DNA from: a gamma proteobacterium endosymbiont of Lamellibrachia anaximandri
GTDB taxonomy: Bacteria; Pseudomonadota; Gammaproteobacteria; Chromatiales; Chromatiaceae
Assembly (NCBI GenBank): GCA_016756835.1
Contig: JAESPE010000004.1
Coordinates: 1-64,000 of the forward strand
Direction of reading: 5' to 3'
DNA length: 64,000 nucleotides
The stretch's first letter is position 1. Each line of letters opens with the position of its first letter. Position numbers and translations under genes: made by a program. Shown piece after piece: positions 27,342 through 37,005 of the stretch. The notes beneath the pieces were generated by a model that was not told where the DNA came from, made no database searches, and saw only the letters and a program-made list of their open reading frames with translations.

Positions 27342-28247
27342 AGCTTTACCCCCCCCATATTATTCATGACTTATATAGCATTCTGCTCTTCCGATAAGGT
27401 GCAGGCAAGAACAAATAAGCGCCTGCAGTTATTGGAAGAGATCTGGGGAGCACTGTTTTGCGGCTCTGACTATCCGCTGCTGATACCCTGCCTACTATCG
27501 AAGTAATCCTACACCTCGTCATATCCCTCAGACTTCAGAAATATACCTTGCTTTGCCGCCATCACGCCTTCGACAATCACACATTGAGCTGTAGACTACA
27601 ACTGTCTAAAACGTCCTGTGATCCAAGTAAACGTCAGGAGAGATCCTCCATTTAGCAGGATCCACTTTCACCTTGGACGCATATACCAGCTCATCAGTCA
27701 GACTCTTGGTCCGGGTCGATTTCGGCTCAGTCTCCGTGTCCAACTGAACCTTTTCAGCAGACTGTTTTTCAATCTCATAAGCGGCATCATACTTTTCTGT
27801 ATCGATGTAAAGCTCACGGATTCCAGCATTTCGGTGCTCTACCTAATTGCGTCCCGGACTCATCGCTTGAGCCATTGCTGATTGACTAAGAATCTCCCCC
27901 TACAGAGATTCTCATTGCAGAGGTAGCTAAACATCATGCCTTCTGACAAGCCATGCTGGCAGAGGGACTGGAATTGGGCAGGAAAATAATTCATATCTAA
28001 ACTGCAAGCACCCTTTAAGGTACCGATCAAATTGATTCTAAAATAGCATTTTGGGGTAATTCAATCCCGTTACAACGAGCTTTGAGAATAATATTTCTTT
28101 TACTTGTTGGTAGTGACCAGCCACTTACTGTCTGTTGAACCATACTGCTCATGTCCGTTCAAGGATGGCTGCTGTTCAGTCTGTAAGACTGGCGATCAGA
28201 TACTGTCCTAATAAAGAAGTTAGGACAAAAGCCTACCTCATGAAGGA
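27342..28247. other. AT-rich gene-poor stretch with decayed frames
   Basis: No intact gene is seen in these 906 bp. Two open frames without convincing starts are visible: one on the plus strand ending at 27506 and one on the minus strand at 27606-27842. Their residue composition looks coding, but both are fragments. The promoter of the hemerythrin gene should lie near 27342-27450. Confidence 0.5.
27606..27842 (-). pseudogene. Possible gene fragment without start codon
   Basis: A 78-codon minus-strand frame, closed by TAG at 27606-27608 and preceded by an in-frame TAG at 27843. It reads like coding sequence (ELYIDTEKYDAAYEIEKQ, KVKVDPAKWRISPDVYLDH) but has no ATG and no ribosome site. Family not recognised. 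Confidence 0.25.
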
Positions 28248-30836
28248 TTATTGGACAGCCCAGTCTGGCACGAAGATCGGTACCGGTATCTCCGGAAGTC
28301 CGTGCGCCCGCAATACCTCACGGGCATCTTCGGCGTCGATGAGCGCTAAAGCCCGGGCAGCCTGGAGTGAAAGGCGCTCGGAGAGGTTTGGCTGGCCGCC
28401 CCATAGCTCCGCGTACGGAAGGGATTCCGGGTCCGGCGAGTCTTCCCCCAGGGCCTTGGCGAGCAGCGGAATCGCCTGCTTGGCGCGCAACCGGCCGAAC
28501 GCCTGATAAGTATAGGCGCGCACAACATCCATATTGGCCATCGCCACGCTAAACGGAAGGAGTGTCTTGCTAAACTCCATGATGGGCTCTACGGCACGAG
28601 GACTGCCAATGCGGCCGAGAATGTAAAGCAAGGCGGCCAGAGAATTGTCATTGTAATGAGACCGTTGACCCAAGGCGTCAATGCATGAAGGAACTCCAGC
28701 TTCGCCAAGTCGGATGAGCGCCTGTTCGGCAGAATCCGCAATCTGCGCAAAGATCTTGCGCCGCATGCTCGGTGGGCGCTGTGTCTTGTCGCCGTTGTCC
28801 CAGCCGCCCAACTGTGAGATCAAGGGTGGTGCGGCGGATGCATCGCCGATTTCGGCAAGTGCGTCGCAAGCAGCGGCGATGATACCGGTGTTGTTGATTT
28901 CCAAAGCGCCGATGATCGGCTCGACCGCATCGACAGCACTGATCGCGCCCAAAGAGCGGATAGCCATCTCGGTTTCTACCGAATCGGGCGGCAATTCCCA
29001 TGCAGATAGCCGCGCCCCGAAGACCGCGACAAGCTTTTCGGTCAGCCTGAAGCGCACCGCATCACCAACCAGGATGCCACTTGCCACAGCTTCGGCAGCC
29101 AGGTACGGATTGGTCTGCACGAGGTCATCCACCAGTTCGTCGGCATTGGGCAGTAGGCCCGCCTTCGCTATGATGACCTCATCCCACGGACCACGCGACA
29201 GGCCGACAACCCCATCGAAGGTGGCCGCTTCGACATGGGCGAGCAGGACATCGACTGGGCAGGCCTCCGCCGCAAAGTACTCCTGCATGAGCTGATGATA
29301 GAAGCGCGTACCCTGTTCGGTGTGCTCCAGCAAGCTCGCACGGCACGCCACCTCCACGAGCTCAGAATCGGCGTGGGCCGTAACGACTTCTTCCGGCAAC
29401 TCAGTGGATAGACCCTTTGTCAGTACCTCGCTCGCGAGTGCCGAGAGCCGGGCAACTATGTCAGCGTAGGGCACCCAGCCAGCCGTCTGGCGTCGATGCT
29501 CGCGCTCCCACAGCACCGCGACGAGCTTGCGGAACAACACGCCGGGATTCGCAGGCAATGCACCTGTGGCCGACTCCCGGGACACGGCCATCAGCGCCAC
29601 CAACAGGTAGGGGTTGCGCGCGAGGGTCACTAAACGCCGGGAGCCACCCGCAAAACCGCCTGCTGGAGCGAACTGCACTTCCTGCAGGCCGATGCGTTCG
29701 AGGAATTCTTCGGCGTCATTCTCCAGATAGACGGTCGCGAAGCGACGCACACGCGCTTCGTCCATGGGTTGCACTTCGACGCACGGTAACTCAAGGTCTA
29801 GTTCAGCGCCGTAATCGCCGCTACGGCAAGTCACGACAACGCGGCAATCTGGCTCACGCGCGAGAAAGCCCTTGAGCGCAGCTGCCTTTGTTGAACCGAA
29901 GGCACCTATCTCGTTCAGACCATCAAGCAGCAGCAGGAGGCTGTCGAGTGCATCCAGAGGATCGCTGTCGAAAGGCCAGTGAGCCCGCAGGAAATCCTCA
30001 AAAGTGCTTTCATTGGCCCAGGCTGGCAGTCGCAGCAACAGGGGAAGCGGCGCAGAACGTTTGCTCAAGCGCTCGCGAGCCGCCTCCATCGCAACGCGAC
30101 GAAGCGTGGTGGTCTTGCCAGCACCGGGCGCACCCAGCAGTATGAAGCGGCTGAAGTGATCTAGCGCCTCGGCGATGCTCTCAACATGTGCCGGCTGGCC
30201 GACACCAATAGAACCTGAAACATCAGGCGCATCGCCGAGCAGCGCGAACTCACCCTCTAGCCCCCACGCAGCCATCACCCGTGGCGGGGGACGCACAGCC
30301 GAATGACTTGTTGTGTCCTCTGCTTCGCCGGCAAGGGCCACGAAATCGTGCACGCCCTTGATGGATTCCATCTCTGCGATCAAGTGGAGGAGGTAGCTCG
30401 ACACCGGGTCAAGGCGCGGGTCCAGTCCCTCCGTAGCCTCGATGTCGCGGATTAGTTTCGCAAGGGCGGCGCTGTAACAGTTCGAGTCGTTCGCACGGGT
30501 GAAGTCCACCCTCTGCGCGAGCTGAAGATCGAGCGGCGGTTGAGGCACAGGACGAAGCAGGATCGGATAGATACGCTTCTTTCTGTCGGCAGCGCGCGCC
30601 AGTTCCTTCAGGCAATAGTCCGACTCGACGTAGGCTGGGGACACGACGGCCAGCATGCCGGCCGAGGCGTCGAGCGACTTCTCGATAGCGCGTCGCCAGT
30701 CCTCACCCGTAACCAGCGCGGCATCCAGACGATCCATCCACAATTGCACCCCTGCCGCCCGCAGGTCTGCGGCAAGACGAAGCGCAAAAGCATCCTCCAG
30801 ATGGCTGTAGCTGAGAAATAGATGGGCGTTTGGCAT
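28248..30836 (-). CDS. TIR-NACHT-HEAT repeat protein, candidate anti-phage NLR-like effector
   Basis: An 862-residue cytosolic protein with three modules. The TIR domain (about 1-135) has FLSYSHLEDA, SPAYVESDYC and a predicted catalytic Glu78 in CLKEL, as in NAD-cleaving TIRs. The NACHT NTPase (about 225-510) has Walker A GAPGAGKT (235-242), Walker B LLLLLDGLNEI with Asp305, a sensor strand VVVTCRSGDY, and the distal FYHQLMQEYFAA motif typical of NACHT proteins. Residues about 600-840 are PBS-lyase/HEAT-like repeats (AVEPIIGAL, AIPLLAKAL), probably the sensor. TIR-NTPase proteins of this STAND type act in abortive anti-phage immunity. It stands alone and looks GC-richer than its AT-rich flanks, close to tRNA-Phe. 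Confidence 0.9.
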   Translation of the reverse strand: MPNAHLFLSYSHLEDAFALRLAADLRAAGVQLWMDRLDAALVTGEDWRRAIEKSLDASAGMLAVVSPAYVESDYCLKELARAADRKKRIYPILLRPVPQPPLDLQLAQRVDFTRANDSNCYSAALAKLIRDIEATEGLDPRLDPVSSYLLHLIAEMESIKGVHDFVALAGEAEDTTSHSAVRPPPRVMAAWGLEGEFALLGDAPDVSGSIGVGQPAHVESIAEALDHFSRFILLGAPGAGKTTTLRRVAMEAARERLSKRSAPLPLLLRLPAWANESTFEDFLRAHWPFDSDPLDALDSLLLLLDGLNEIGAFGSTKAAALKGFLAREPDCRVVVTCRSGDYGAELDLELPCVEVQPMDEARVRRFATVYLENDAEEFLERIGLQEVQFAPAGGFAGGSRRLVTLARNPYLLVALMAVSRESATGALPANPGVLFRKLVAVLWEREHRRQTAGWVPYADIVARLSALASEVLTKGLSTELPEEVVTAHADSELVEVACRASLLEHTEQGTRFYHQLMQEYFAAEACPVDVLLAHVEAATFDGVVGLSRGPWDEVIIAKAGLLPNADELVDDLVQTNPYLAAEAVASGILVGDAVRFRLTEKLVAVFGARLSAWELPPDSVETEMAIRSLGAISAVDAVEPIIGALEINNTGIIAAACDALAEIGDASAAPPLISQLGGWDNGDKTQRPPSMRRKIFAQIADSAEQALIRLGEAGVPSCIDALGQRSHYNDNSLAALLYILGRIGSPRAVEPIMEFSKTLLPFSVAMANMDVVRAYTYQAFGRLRAKQAIPLLAKALGEDSPDPESLPYAELWGGQPNLSERLSLQAARALALIDAEDAREVLRAHGLPEIPVPIFVPDWAVQ

Positions 30837-31504
30837 CGTCTCTGTATCTCACGCAACGGGGAATTGCGGGGGCAGCACACTAACTTTATTTCACTCCACC
30901 GCGCATTTAGTACACTGCCCCGATTACATGGGCTTAGGATGGCACATAGGCGATCAGTCACACTATTGACGCAAAAACTGCCAGCCCAGATTCAGCAGCA
31001 CAAAACCGCCCACTCAGGTCACCAGACCGGTGACTGTGATGAATGCGCCTACGGATTTAGTCGACGTTATGATCGCTCTATTTCTTCCACCGACTACCAC
31101 CATACTAATCGATAATTCTCCGTTATTGGGATCAAAGGCCTATTTAGTAATGTTAGCACTCACCTAGACATAGGGTAGTCAGATTTGAGATTTCTGGGAT
31201 AGTGCACGAACTTCATTTCACTACAAAACGCTGAGGACGGCGCGCAATCTACAAAAACAAAATCCGGGGTTATAAGGAAGCGTTACATCGAGGATTGGAA
31301 GTATCTCGCACTCCGTGAGTTTGCCGGACCCCTAATCGCCAGCTACATGGACTTCAAGCTGCTGGCTCACTTGGATTCACACACTACTGTGCGGCATTAC
31401 CCCCGCAAGGTGAAGGTAATAAACCTTTATTTTGAGTTTTTTGGGGAAGCGAGCGCGTCTTTTGGAAACGCGAGAGGCGAAGAAATCTGCAACCTATTGA
31501 AATA
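30837..31504. other. Gene-poor stretch between TIR-NACHT gene and tRNA-Phe
   Basis: No intact gene is seen. A plus-strand frame without a usable start runs from about 31207 through the tRNA (it includes YIEDWKYLALREFAGPL and a Met at 31347). It may be a decayed gene, but I do not recognise it. No direct repeat of the tRNA 3' end was found by eye. Confidence 0.45.
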
Positions 31505-31580
31505 TGGTGGCCAGGGACAGAATCGAACTGCCGACACGGGGATTTTCAGTCCCCTGCTCTACCGACTGAGCTACCTGGCC
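31505..31580 (-). tRNA. tRNA-Phe (GAA)
   Basis: A 76-nt cloverleaf on the minus strand. The acceptor 5' GGCCAGG pairs with 3' CCTGGCC, the D-loop contains AGCTCAGTCGGTAGAGC, the anticodon loop is CTGAAAA with anticodon GAA, the T-loop is GTTCGATTC, and CCA is encoded. It lies downstream of yggX, the usual gammaproteobacterial position. An accessory region begins on its 3' side. Confidence 0.97.
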
Positions 31581-31678
31581 ATAAATCAGAGCGCGTATTA
31601 TAGCGATCTTGGGGCAGTTAGTCAAGCGGATACTGGATATTTCTCACCTTCCCCAAACAGTGCCAGCCCACTGCAGTT

Positions 31679-31951
31679 TCATGAACCGGGTAGAGTGAAC
31701 TCAGGCGGGTTTGCAACGCCTTCACCAAAAAAGTATTTTTCCATCTGATCTTCAAGAAACTTCCTCGCCTTCGGATCCACAGGGCTGAGGCGGTTTTCAT
31801 TGATCAGCATGGTCTGAAACTTGAGCCACTCTGCCCATGCCTCTTTGGAGACGTTGTCGAAAATCCTCTGGCCCAGATCACCGGGATAGGGTGCGCGATC
31901 CAGCCCTTCGGCTTCACGATTCAGTTTGACGCAGTTTACGGTACGGCTCAT
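31679..31951 (-). CDS. yggX: Fe(2+)-trafficking protein YggX
   Basis: A 90-residue protein with the YggX signature: N-terminal [18 protein letters not shown] with the conserved Cys, [26 protein letters not shown] and a C-terminal MEKYFFG. YggX protects Fe-S enzymes from oxidative damage and supports iron traffic to MutY-type proteins. A strong ribosome site (AGGAGG) precedes the ATG. It follows mutY by 54 bp, the conserved mutY-yggX pair. Confidence 0.97.
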   Translation of the reverse strand: MSRTVNCVKLNREAEGLDRAPYPGDLGQRIFDNVSKEAWAEWLKFQTMLINENRLSPVDPKARKFLEDQMEKYFFGEGVANPPEFTLPGS

Positions 31952-32005
31952 GGAGGCCCTCCTAGGGGGATGCTATTGGGAGAAATACCGCAGCCAGCTG
32001 GCCGG

Positions 32006-33079
32006 TTATCCGACACTGCCAACAGTTGAATACTTCTCCAGCTCATTGATGATTCGTGAAACCGGCGCAGCCAGTCCCAGTCCAGAGGAATCCGGAGTTT
32101 TATACCAGATAAGATCACCTGTATCCAAGACTGCATTACTGGGGTTATTGGCGCTCATACGCAATGGCGTTATTTCGAGATGGAAGTGGGTGAAGGTGTG
32201 TCGCCTCAAAGGCATCTCCCGCAGTACACTTGCCTTGATCGCGAAATGCTCCCGACACCAGACCGATGGCTCCCGGGATGCAGGGCACTCCGGAAAACTC
32301 CAAAGTCCGCCCCAGATCCCCACCGGCGGTCTCCGCTCCAACAACACTGCCCCCTCGCCATTTTGCACGACCAGCATCTGAGCCTGCTTCACCGGCAATG
32401 TTCTCTTTGGACGGGGAGAGGGAAACGCCCGCTGATGCCCGCTCGCATTGGCCAAACATAACCGGTTCAAGGGACAGACCGCACAGTCCGGCTGACCTCG
32501 CCTGCAAACAGTAGCACCCAGATCCATCATCGCCTGATTATAGGCCGCGACCCGCTTTTCCGGCGTGTAGGTCTCCGACAGATGCCAGAGCTCCCTTGCA
32601 ACCACCGACTTGCCCGGCCAACCTTCAACTTCAAAACAGCGAGCCAACACCCTTTTTACATTGCCATCGAGGATCGGATGGGATTGCCCCAACGCCAGTG
32701 AGAGGATTGCGCCGGCGGTGGAACGCCCAATCCCCGGCAGGGACTCAACCTGATCGATATCCTCGGGGAATTGGCCGGTATAACTATCCCGGATGACTGC
32801 TGCCGCCTTATGCAGGTTACGGGCGCGGGCGTAGTACCCCAAACCCGACCAGTGGTGCAGTACCGCATCCTGGGAGGCGTTTGACAGCCGTACAACATCG
32901 GGAAAACTGGCTATGAAACGCTCAAAGTAGGGAATAACCGTGGACACCTGGGTCTGCTGCAACATGATCTCAGAGACCCAGATCCGGTAGGGATCCACAT
33001 CCCGCTGCCAGGGGAGATCCTTGCGGCCAAAATGGTCGAACCACTCAAGAACGGCTTGGGAGAATTCACGGGCATGCAT
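32006..33079 (-). CDS. mutY: A/G-specific adenine glycosylase MutY
   Basis: Removes adenine mispaired with 8-oxoguanine. From ATG 33079 the product has 357 residues: HhH glycosylase domain with [20 protein letters not shown] and [12 protein letters not shown], a [4Fe-4S] cluster with spacing C-x6-C-x2-C-x5-C ([17 protein letters not shown]), and a C-terminal Nudix-like domain (about 230-355) that recognises 8-oxoG. An upstream in-frame ATG at 33124 would add 15 residues that do not fit the family. It sits between an AsmA-family gene and yggX in a likely operon. Confidence 0.96.
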   Translation of the reverse strand: MHAREFSQAVLEWFDHFGRKDLPWQRDVDPYRIWVSEIMLQQTQVSTVIPYFERFIASFPDVVRLSNASQDAVLHHWSGLGYYARARNLHKAAAVIRDSYTGQFPEDIDQVESLPGIGRSTAGAILSLALGQSHPILDGNVKRVLARCFEVEGWPGKSVVARELWHLSETYTPEKRVAAYNQAMMDLGATVCRRGQPDCAVCPLNRLCLANASGHQRAFPSPRPKRTLPVKQAQMLVVQNGEGAVLLERRPPVGIWGGLWSFPECPASREPSVWCREHFAIKASVLREMPLRRHTFTHFHLEITPLRMSANNPSNAVLDTGDLIWYKTPDSSGLGLAAPVSRIINELEKYSTVGSVG

Positions 33080-33130
33080 GGAGAGAACCGCAGCCCGGAT
33101 GGCACATGACGCCATCCGGGCCAAATGGGA

Positions 33131-35266
33131 TCAGAAGAGGCCTTTCAGGCCACCCGGCAACTTATCTTGCAGACCGCCGGGCAGTTTCTCCTTCAGCTTC
33201 TCATCCAGTTTCTCTTTGAGCTTAGCCTTCTGACTCTCCGCCAGCACCTTGCCAAGATCGATATTCCACTGCGGATCGGCCCAGGAGCCTTGGAGATGCA
33301 CCGGAATCGGCACGCCTTTGAGATCTTCCAACCCTTCACCACCCTGACCCTTGCCGGTGCCGACTATCACCGGCTTGACCGTATAGTCGAGTGACTCCGC
33401 CACGATGTTCACTTTGCCGGAGCCTTCCACCCGGAGAAAGGGGGATTTGGCCAGCAGATCACGATTATCCAGCACACCATTGCGCACGACGGCACTGGCG
33501 CTCAACTCAGCGAAATCGGTCTGCTCCGGTTCATTACTCACGGCTGCTGTCTTACCCGAAAGTTTCGCTTTGGCATCCCGAATCATCTTTGCCAGATTGA
33601 TCCCTTTGACGGCGCCGTCACGAAAATCGAAATCCAGCTTGCCGTTGAGGGTCTTCTTGAGTTGGCTGACCAACTGACCCGCACTCGTCAGATTGACATT
33701 GAAGCCCCCCTTTCCCGCCAACCGATCCTGCCCTGACACATCCACCACCAAAGGACCTGCCTGAATACCGCTGGCACTCTGATTGATTTTGAGCTTCGGC
33801 GTCTTGCTGCGCACATCAAGATCCACCGTCCCTTTGAGGGCGCCATCGTAGAAGCGCCCCACTTTCTGGTCGATATTCAGTTTGCCGTCTTTGCTCTTCA
33901 CCTTGACCTGAATTGCCTCGGCACGAATGTTGTTAGCCTTTATGCTACCCACCCGCAGGGTGCCGTCGAGATCGAGTTTACGCAGCATATCCACCGGAAA
34001 CAGGGGCTCCTCTTTGGTTTGCTTGCCACTGGAGGGCTGACTGCCACCTGCCTCATCCGCAGGCTTTTCCGACTTCGGTGGCAGATAACGGTCCAGGTCT
34101 ATCTTGTCGATATCGAGGGTAAAGGCATAAGCCGGATTGGCAGGGTCGATCAGTTCGAATTCACCTTTTATCTGAGTCTCATCCAGCGCTATCTGCAGAT
34201 CCTTCAGCGCCACCCGTTTCTGATCCGCCACAAAAGCAAACCCCATACCCAGCCGGTTCAACACCTTTGGATCGGCAGTCTCAGGCACCGGCAGTCCAAA
34301 CTTCTCCATCCACTGTCGCAGACTGAACTCGGCCAGCTTGATCTCACCATTAAATGCAGGCGAACTCTGGATCCCATGACCTTTAACAGCGCCACTCATC
34401 TTGAGCTCCCCTGACTCCAACACAAGATTCTTGACCTCCAGGGTTTCGGCCTTCTGGTCGACATAGAGATCAGCACGCAGTTCGGCCTCCACGCCATCCT
34501 TGGGCAGACCCTCCCCGGTAACCTTAAGCAACAACTTCAGGGTTTCTACCGCAATGCTCCCGGCTTTCGGGTCCGCGTTGAGATTGCCGGACAGGTCGAC
34601 CTTGCTCCGCAAGGCTGGCTGAGCGCTATCGAGCCCCAACCCCAAGGAGAATTCAACCGGCTGTCCTGGATTCATAGCCCCGGTTTTGACTTCCAGATCC
34701 TTGATTTCAAAACGATCACCGGTCGACTTGTCATCCCAGACGATATGCGCGCCACTGATTTCGATCCCACCGATGGAAACTTCACCCATTCCCTTGCCGG
34801 CAGATTTTTTCTCCGCCACAGGCGCTTCAGCCGCGCTATCAACCATCTCTTTCTGACCGGCTTGCGCAAGATCATCCCAGTTGGTGACGCCACTCTTGGA
34901 TTTCGCCAGATTCAGCTCCAACCCCTCCACCTGCACCTTATCCACTTCAAGCGCCTGCTGCAGTATCAGGGGAACCAGGTTCACCCGCACCTGTACATGA
35001 TCGAGGGCGGCAAAAGGTTGGTCTCCAAAACCGGAAGCATTACTGAGACTCAGCCCGTTGAGTTCAAGACCGAGCCAGGGAAAGACCGAGAGGCCGATAT
35101 TGCCGTCGATGGTCAGATCGCGCCCAGTGGCTTTTTGCACTTCGGCGATGATCTCCTGTTTGTGGTCGTTGGGATCCACAACCATCGGCACAATGATCAC
35201 TGCGGCAACTATGAGTACTATCAGTAATACCAGCAGCCCAAACAGCACTTTCAGGACCTTGCCCAT
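33131..35266 (-). CDS. AsmA-family envelope protein
   Basis: A 711-residue protein with an N-terminal membrane anchor (about 5-27, LFGLLVLLIVLIVAAV) and the AsmA N-terminal domain (NDHKQEIIAEVQKATGRDLTI), followed by beta-rich periplasmic sequence and the C-terminal AsmA domain containing LDFDFRDGAVKGINLAKMI (about 575-595). The end has a short low-complexity tail of Lys/Leu/Gly repeats (KLKEKLDEKLKEKLPGGL). Its place directly upstream of mutY is conserved in many gammaproteobacteria. AsmA proteins are thought to act in lipid transport or outer-membrane protein assembly. Confidence 0.92.
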   Translation of the reverse strand: MGKVLKVLFGLLVLLIVLIVAAVIIVPMVVDPNDHKQEIIAEVQKATGRDLTIDGNIGLSVFPWLGLELNGLSLSNASGFGDQPFAALDHVQVRVNLVPLILQQALEVDKVQVEGLELNLAKSKSGVTNWDDLAQAGQKEMVDSAAEAPVAEKKSAGKGMGEVSIGGIEISGAHIVWDDKSTGDRFEIKDLEVKTGAMNPGQPVEFSLGLGLDSAQPALRSKVDLSGNLNADPKAGSIAVETLKLLLKVTGEGLPKDGVEAELRADLYVDQKAETLEVKNLVLESGELKMSGAVKGHGIQSSPAFNGEIKLAEFSLRQWMEKFGLPVPETADPKVLNRLGMGFAFVADQKRVALKDLQIALDETQIKGEFELIDPANPAYAFTLDIDKIDLDRYLPPKSEKPADEAGGSQPSSGKQTKEEPLFPVDMLRKLDLDGTLRVGSIKANNIRAEAIQVKVKSKDGKLNIDQKVGRFYDGALKGTVDLDVRSKTPKLKINQSASGIQAGPLVVDVSGQDRLAGKGGFNVNLTSAGQLVSQLKKTLNGKLDFDFRDGAVKGINLAKMIRDAKAKLSGKTAAVSNEPEQTDFAELSASAVVRNGVLDNRDLLAKSPFLRVEGSGKVNIVAESLDYTVKPVIVGTGKGQGGEGLEDLKGVPIPVHLQGSWADPQWNIDLGKVLAESQKAKLKEKLDEKLKEKLPGGLQDKLPGGLKGLF

Positions 35267-35287
35267 CCGTCATCTCCTTATTTTTAA

Positions 35288-35605
35288 CTATCTTCTACGA
35301 GGTGTAGCACAATTCCAACACAGATCGAACTCCGCATCGACTTTTTCACCGCATTTTGGGCAGACCCAAGCAGTTTCTCCAACAGCCTGGATCCGGTTAT
35401 TTGTAAAATTTTGTAACAGAATCTTCGCATGCGGCAGATCTTCTTCATTCACCACCCAGAGCGCCGGAAATATATTGGCCACCAACTCTCCAGCGGCACC
35501 GGACAGGTAGTCTCCCAGCAGCACCGTTTCGACCCCTTGCTCCAGGAGGAAATCCTTGAGCATCTGGGCTTCGATGCGGTCAGCCGCCTCATAGAATTTT
35601 AACAT
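35288..35605 (-). CDS. DUF2007 domain protein with zinc ribbon
   Basis: A 105-residue protein. The N-terminal DUF2007 domain (MLKFYEAADRIEAQMLKDFL, then ALWVVNEEDLPHA) is related to P-II-like signal-transducing folds. Residues about 80-100 form a zinc ribbon, CPKCGEKVDAEFDLCWNC. Function unknown; such genes often flank housekeeping genes. It lies 21 bp upstream of the AsmA-family gene on the same strand. Confidence 0.8.
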   Translation of the reverse strand: MLKFYEAADRIEAQMLKDFLLEQGVETVLLGDYLSGAAGELVANIFPALWVVNEEDLPHAKILLQNFTNNRIQAVGETAWVCPKCGEKVDAEFDLCWNCATPRRR

Positions 35606-35661
35606 GACAGGCTCTCATTGATCAGCTGTAGGGCATCAATAAAGGAAGGAACTGCCGGCGC

Positions 35662-36999
35662 TCAAAAATATCGCAGATAAACGTAGAAACTGCTCACCAG
35701 TATCGACATCAGCATCAATGGAAAAGCCATCAACATGAAAGGCAGGAAGCGTATCGGCTGCCCGGCACGTTCGGCGAATCCCGCCACGATAAGGTTGGCG
35801 CTTGCCCCGACCAGACTACCGTTACCGCCCAGGCAGGAGCCCAAGGCAAGAGACCACCACAGAGGCGCCAACTCCTCGGGACCGCCAAAAGTTACCGCCA
35901 TGTTTTCGATCAGCGGGATCATTGTGGCGACGAAAGGGATGTTGTCCACCACAGCTGATGCCACTGCTGAGACCCAGAGGATGGCGATGGCAGTGGTGGG
36001 CTTGTCCCCGCCCGTGAGATCCAGCACCTGATGCGCCAGCATCTCCAGCAGGCCTGTGGTCTCCACACCATAAACTACGATAAACAGGCCGATAAAGAAG
36101 AATATGGTGATCCACTCCACCTCGCAAAAAGCTTTGTGTACCCGCTTGGACTGCTCACTGGGAGACATCGGCAGGTTGATCAAAATCAGCAGCACTGCAG
36201 CACCGAACATGGCAATGGTAGCCGGCTGCTGACCGATATCGTGGGCCAGGATGAATCCGGCCATCACCAGAGCCAGTACGAGCATCGACTGCTTGAGCAG
36301 GCGTGGATCGGTGATGGCATCCGCCTCCCGGTAGTTCATGACCTGCTGGCGGCTCTGCGGGTCAGCGACGAGTTTGCGCCCCCAGATGAGGTAGATGGGA
36401 ATCAGGGTCAGGGGCAGAACAATCAGTGACAGGGGAGCGAGATTGAACAGGAAATCATTAAAGCTTAATCCTACGGCAGAGCCGATCATGATGTTGGGGG
36501 GATCGCCGATCAGGGTTGCAGTGCCGCCGATATTGGAGGCGAATATCTCGGCAAACAGATAGGGATAGGCACTGACCTTGAGCGCATCGGTGATAAGCAG
36601 GGTAACGGGGGCAATCAATAGTACGGTAGTAACATTGTCCAGCAGTGCGGAGAGTATCGCGGTAACCAGGACCAGGGTGACCAGGATGCCCCAGGGATCG
36701 GCATTGACCCGCTTGGCGGACCAGATGGCCAGATACTGAAACACCCCTGAATCCTTGGTGATGCCGACAATGATCATCATGCCGGTCAACAACCCCAGGG
36801 TGTTGAAATCCACACCCTGAAAAGCGGCTTCCTGAGTCAGTACACCGCCAAGGATCATCAGGCAGGCCATAGTCAGTGAAACGACGGCGCGATTCAGGCG
36901 CTCGGTAAGTATCATCGCATAGGTGAATACGAATAACGCACCGGCAAACCAGAGCGGGTCGAGCCCAAAGATCACATCCGGTTGATGGATATTATGCAT
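35662..36999 (-). CDS. NhaD/ArsB-type ion transporter (IT superfamily)
   Basis: A 445-residue inner-membrane permease with about 11-12 helices. It shows the paired motifs of the SLC13/ArsB/NhaD superfamily: LLDNVTTVLLIAPVTLL, SNIGGTATLIGDPPNIMIG and, in the second half, AVVDNIPFVATMIPLI with SCLGGNGSLVGASANLI. It probably exchanges sodium and protons or moves anions; the substrate cannot be decided. Its start lies 6 bp after a CBS-domain gene, and the same CBS/transporter pair occurs again at 62043-63803. Confidence 0.88.
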   Translation of the reverse strand: MHNIHQPDVIFGLDPLWFAGALFVFTYAMILTERLNRAVVSLTMACLMILGGVLTQEAAFQGVDFNTLGLLTGMMIIVGITKDSGVFQYLAIWSAKRVNADPWGILVTLVLVTAILSALLDNVTTVLLIAPVTLLITDALKVSAYPYLFAEIFASNIGGTATLIGDPPNIMIGSAVGLSFNDFLFNLAPLSLIVLPLTLIPIYLIWGRKLVADPQSRQQVMNYREADAITDPRLLKQSMLVLALVMAGFILAHDIGQQPATIAMFGAAVLLILINLPMSPSEQSKRVHKAFCEVEWITIFFFIGLFIVVYGVETTGLLEMLAHQVLDLTGGDKPTTAIAILWVSAVASAVVDNIPFVATMIPLIENMAVTFGGPEELAPLWWSLALGSCLGGNGSLVGASANLIVAGFAERAGQPIRFLPFMLMAFPLMLMSILVSSFYVYLRYF

Positions 37000-37005
37000 T
37001 TGCGA

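Noticed and set aside
31505-31580. An att site at the tRNA-Phe 3' end
   Set aside because: No direct repeat of the tRNA end and no integrase gene were found by eye in the window, so only the position supports integration.
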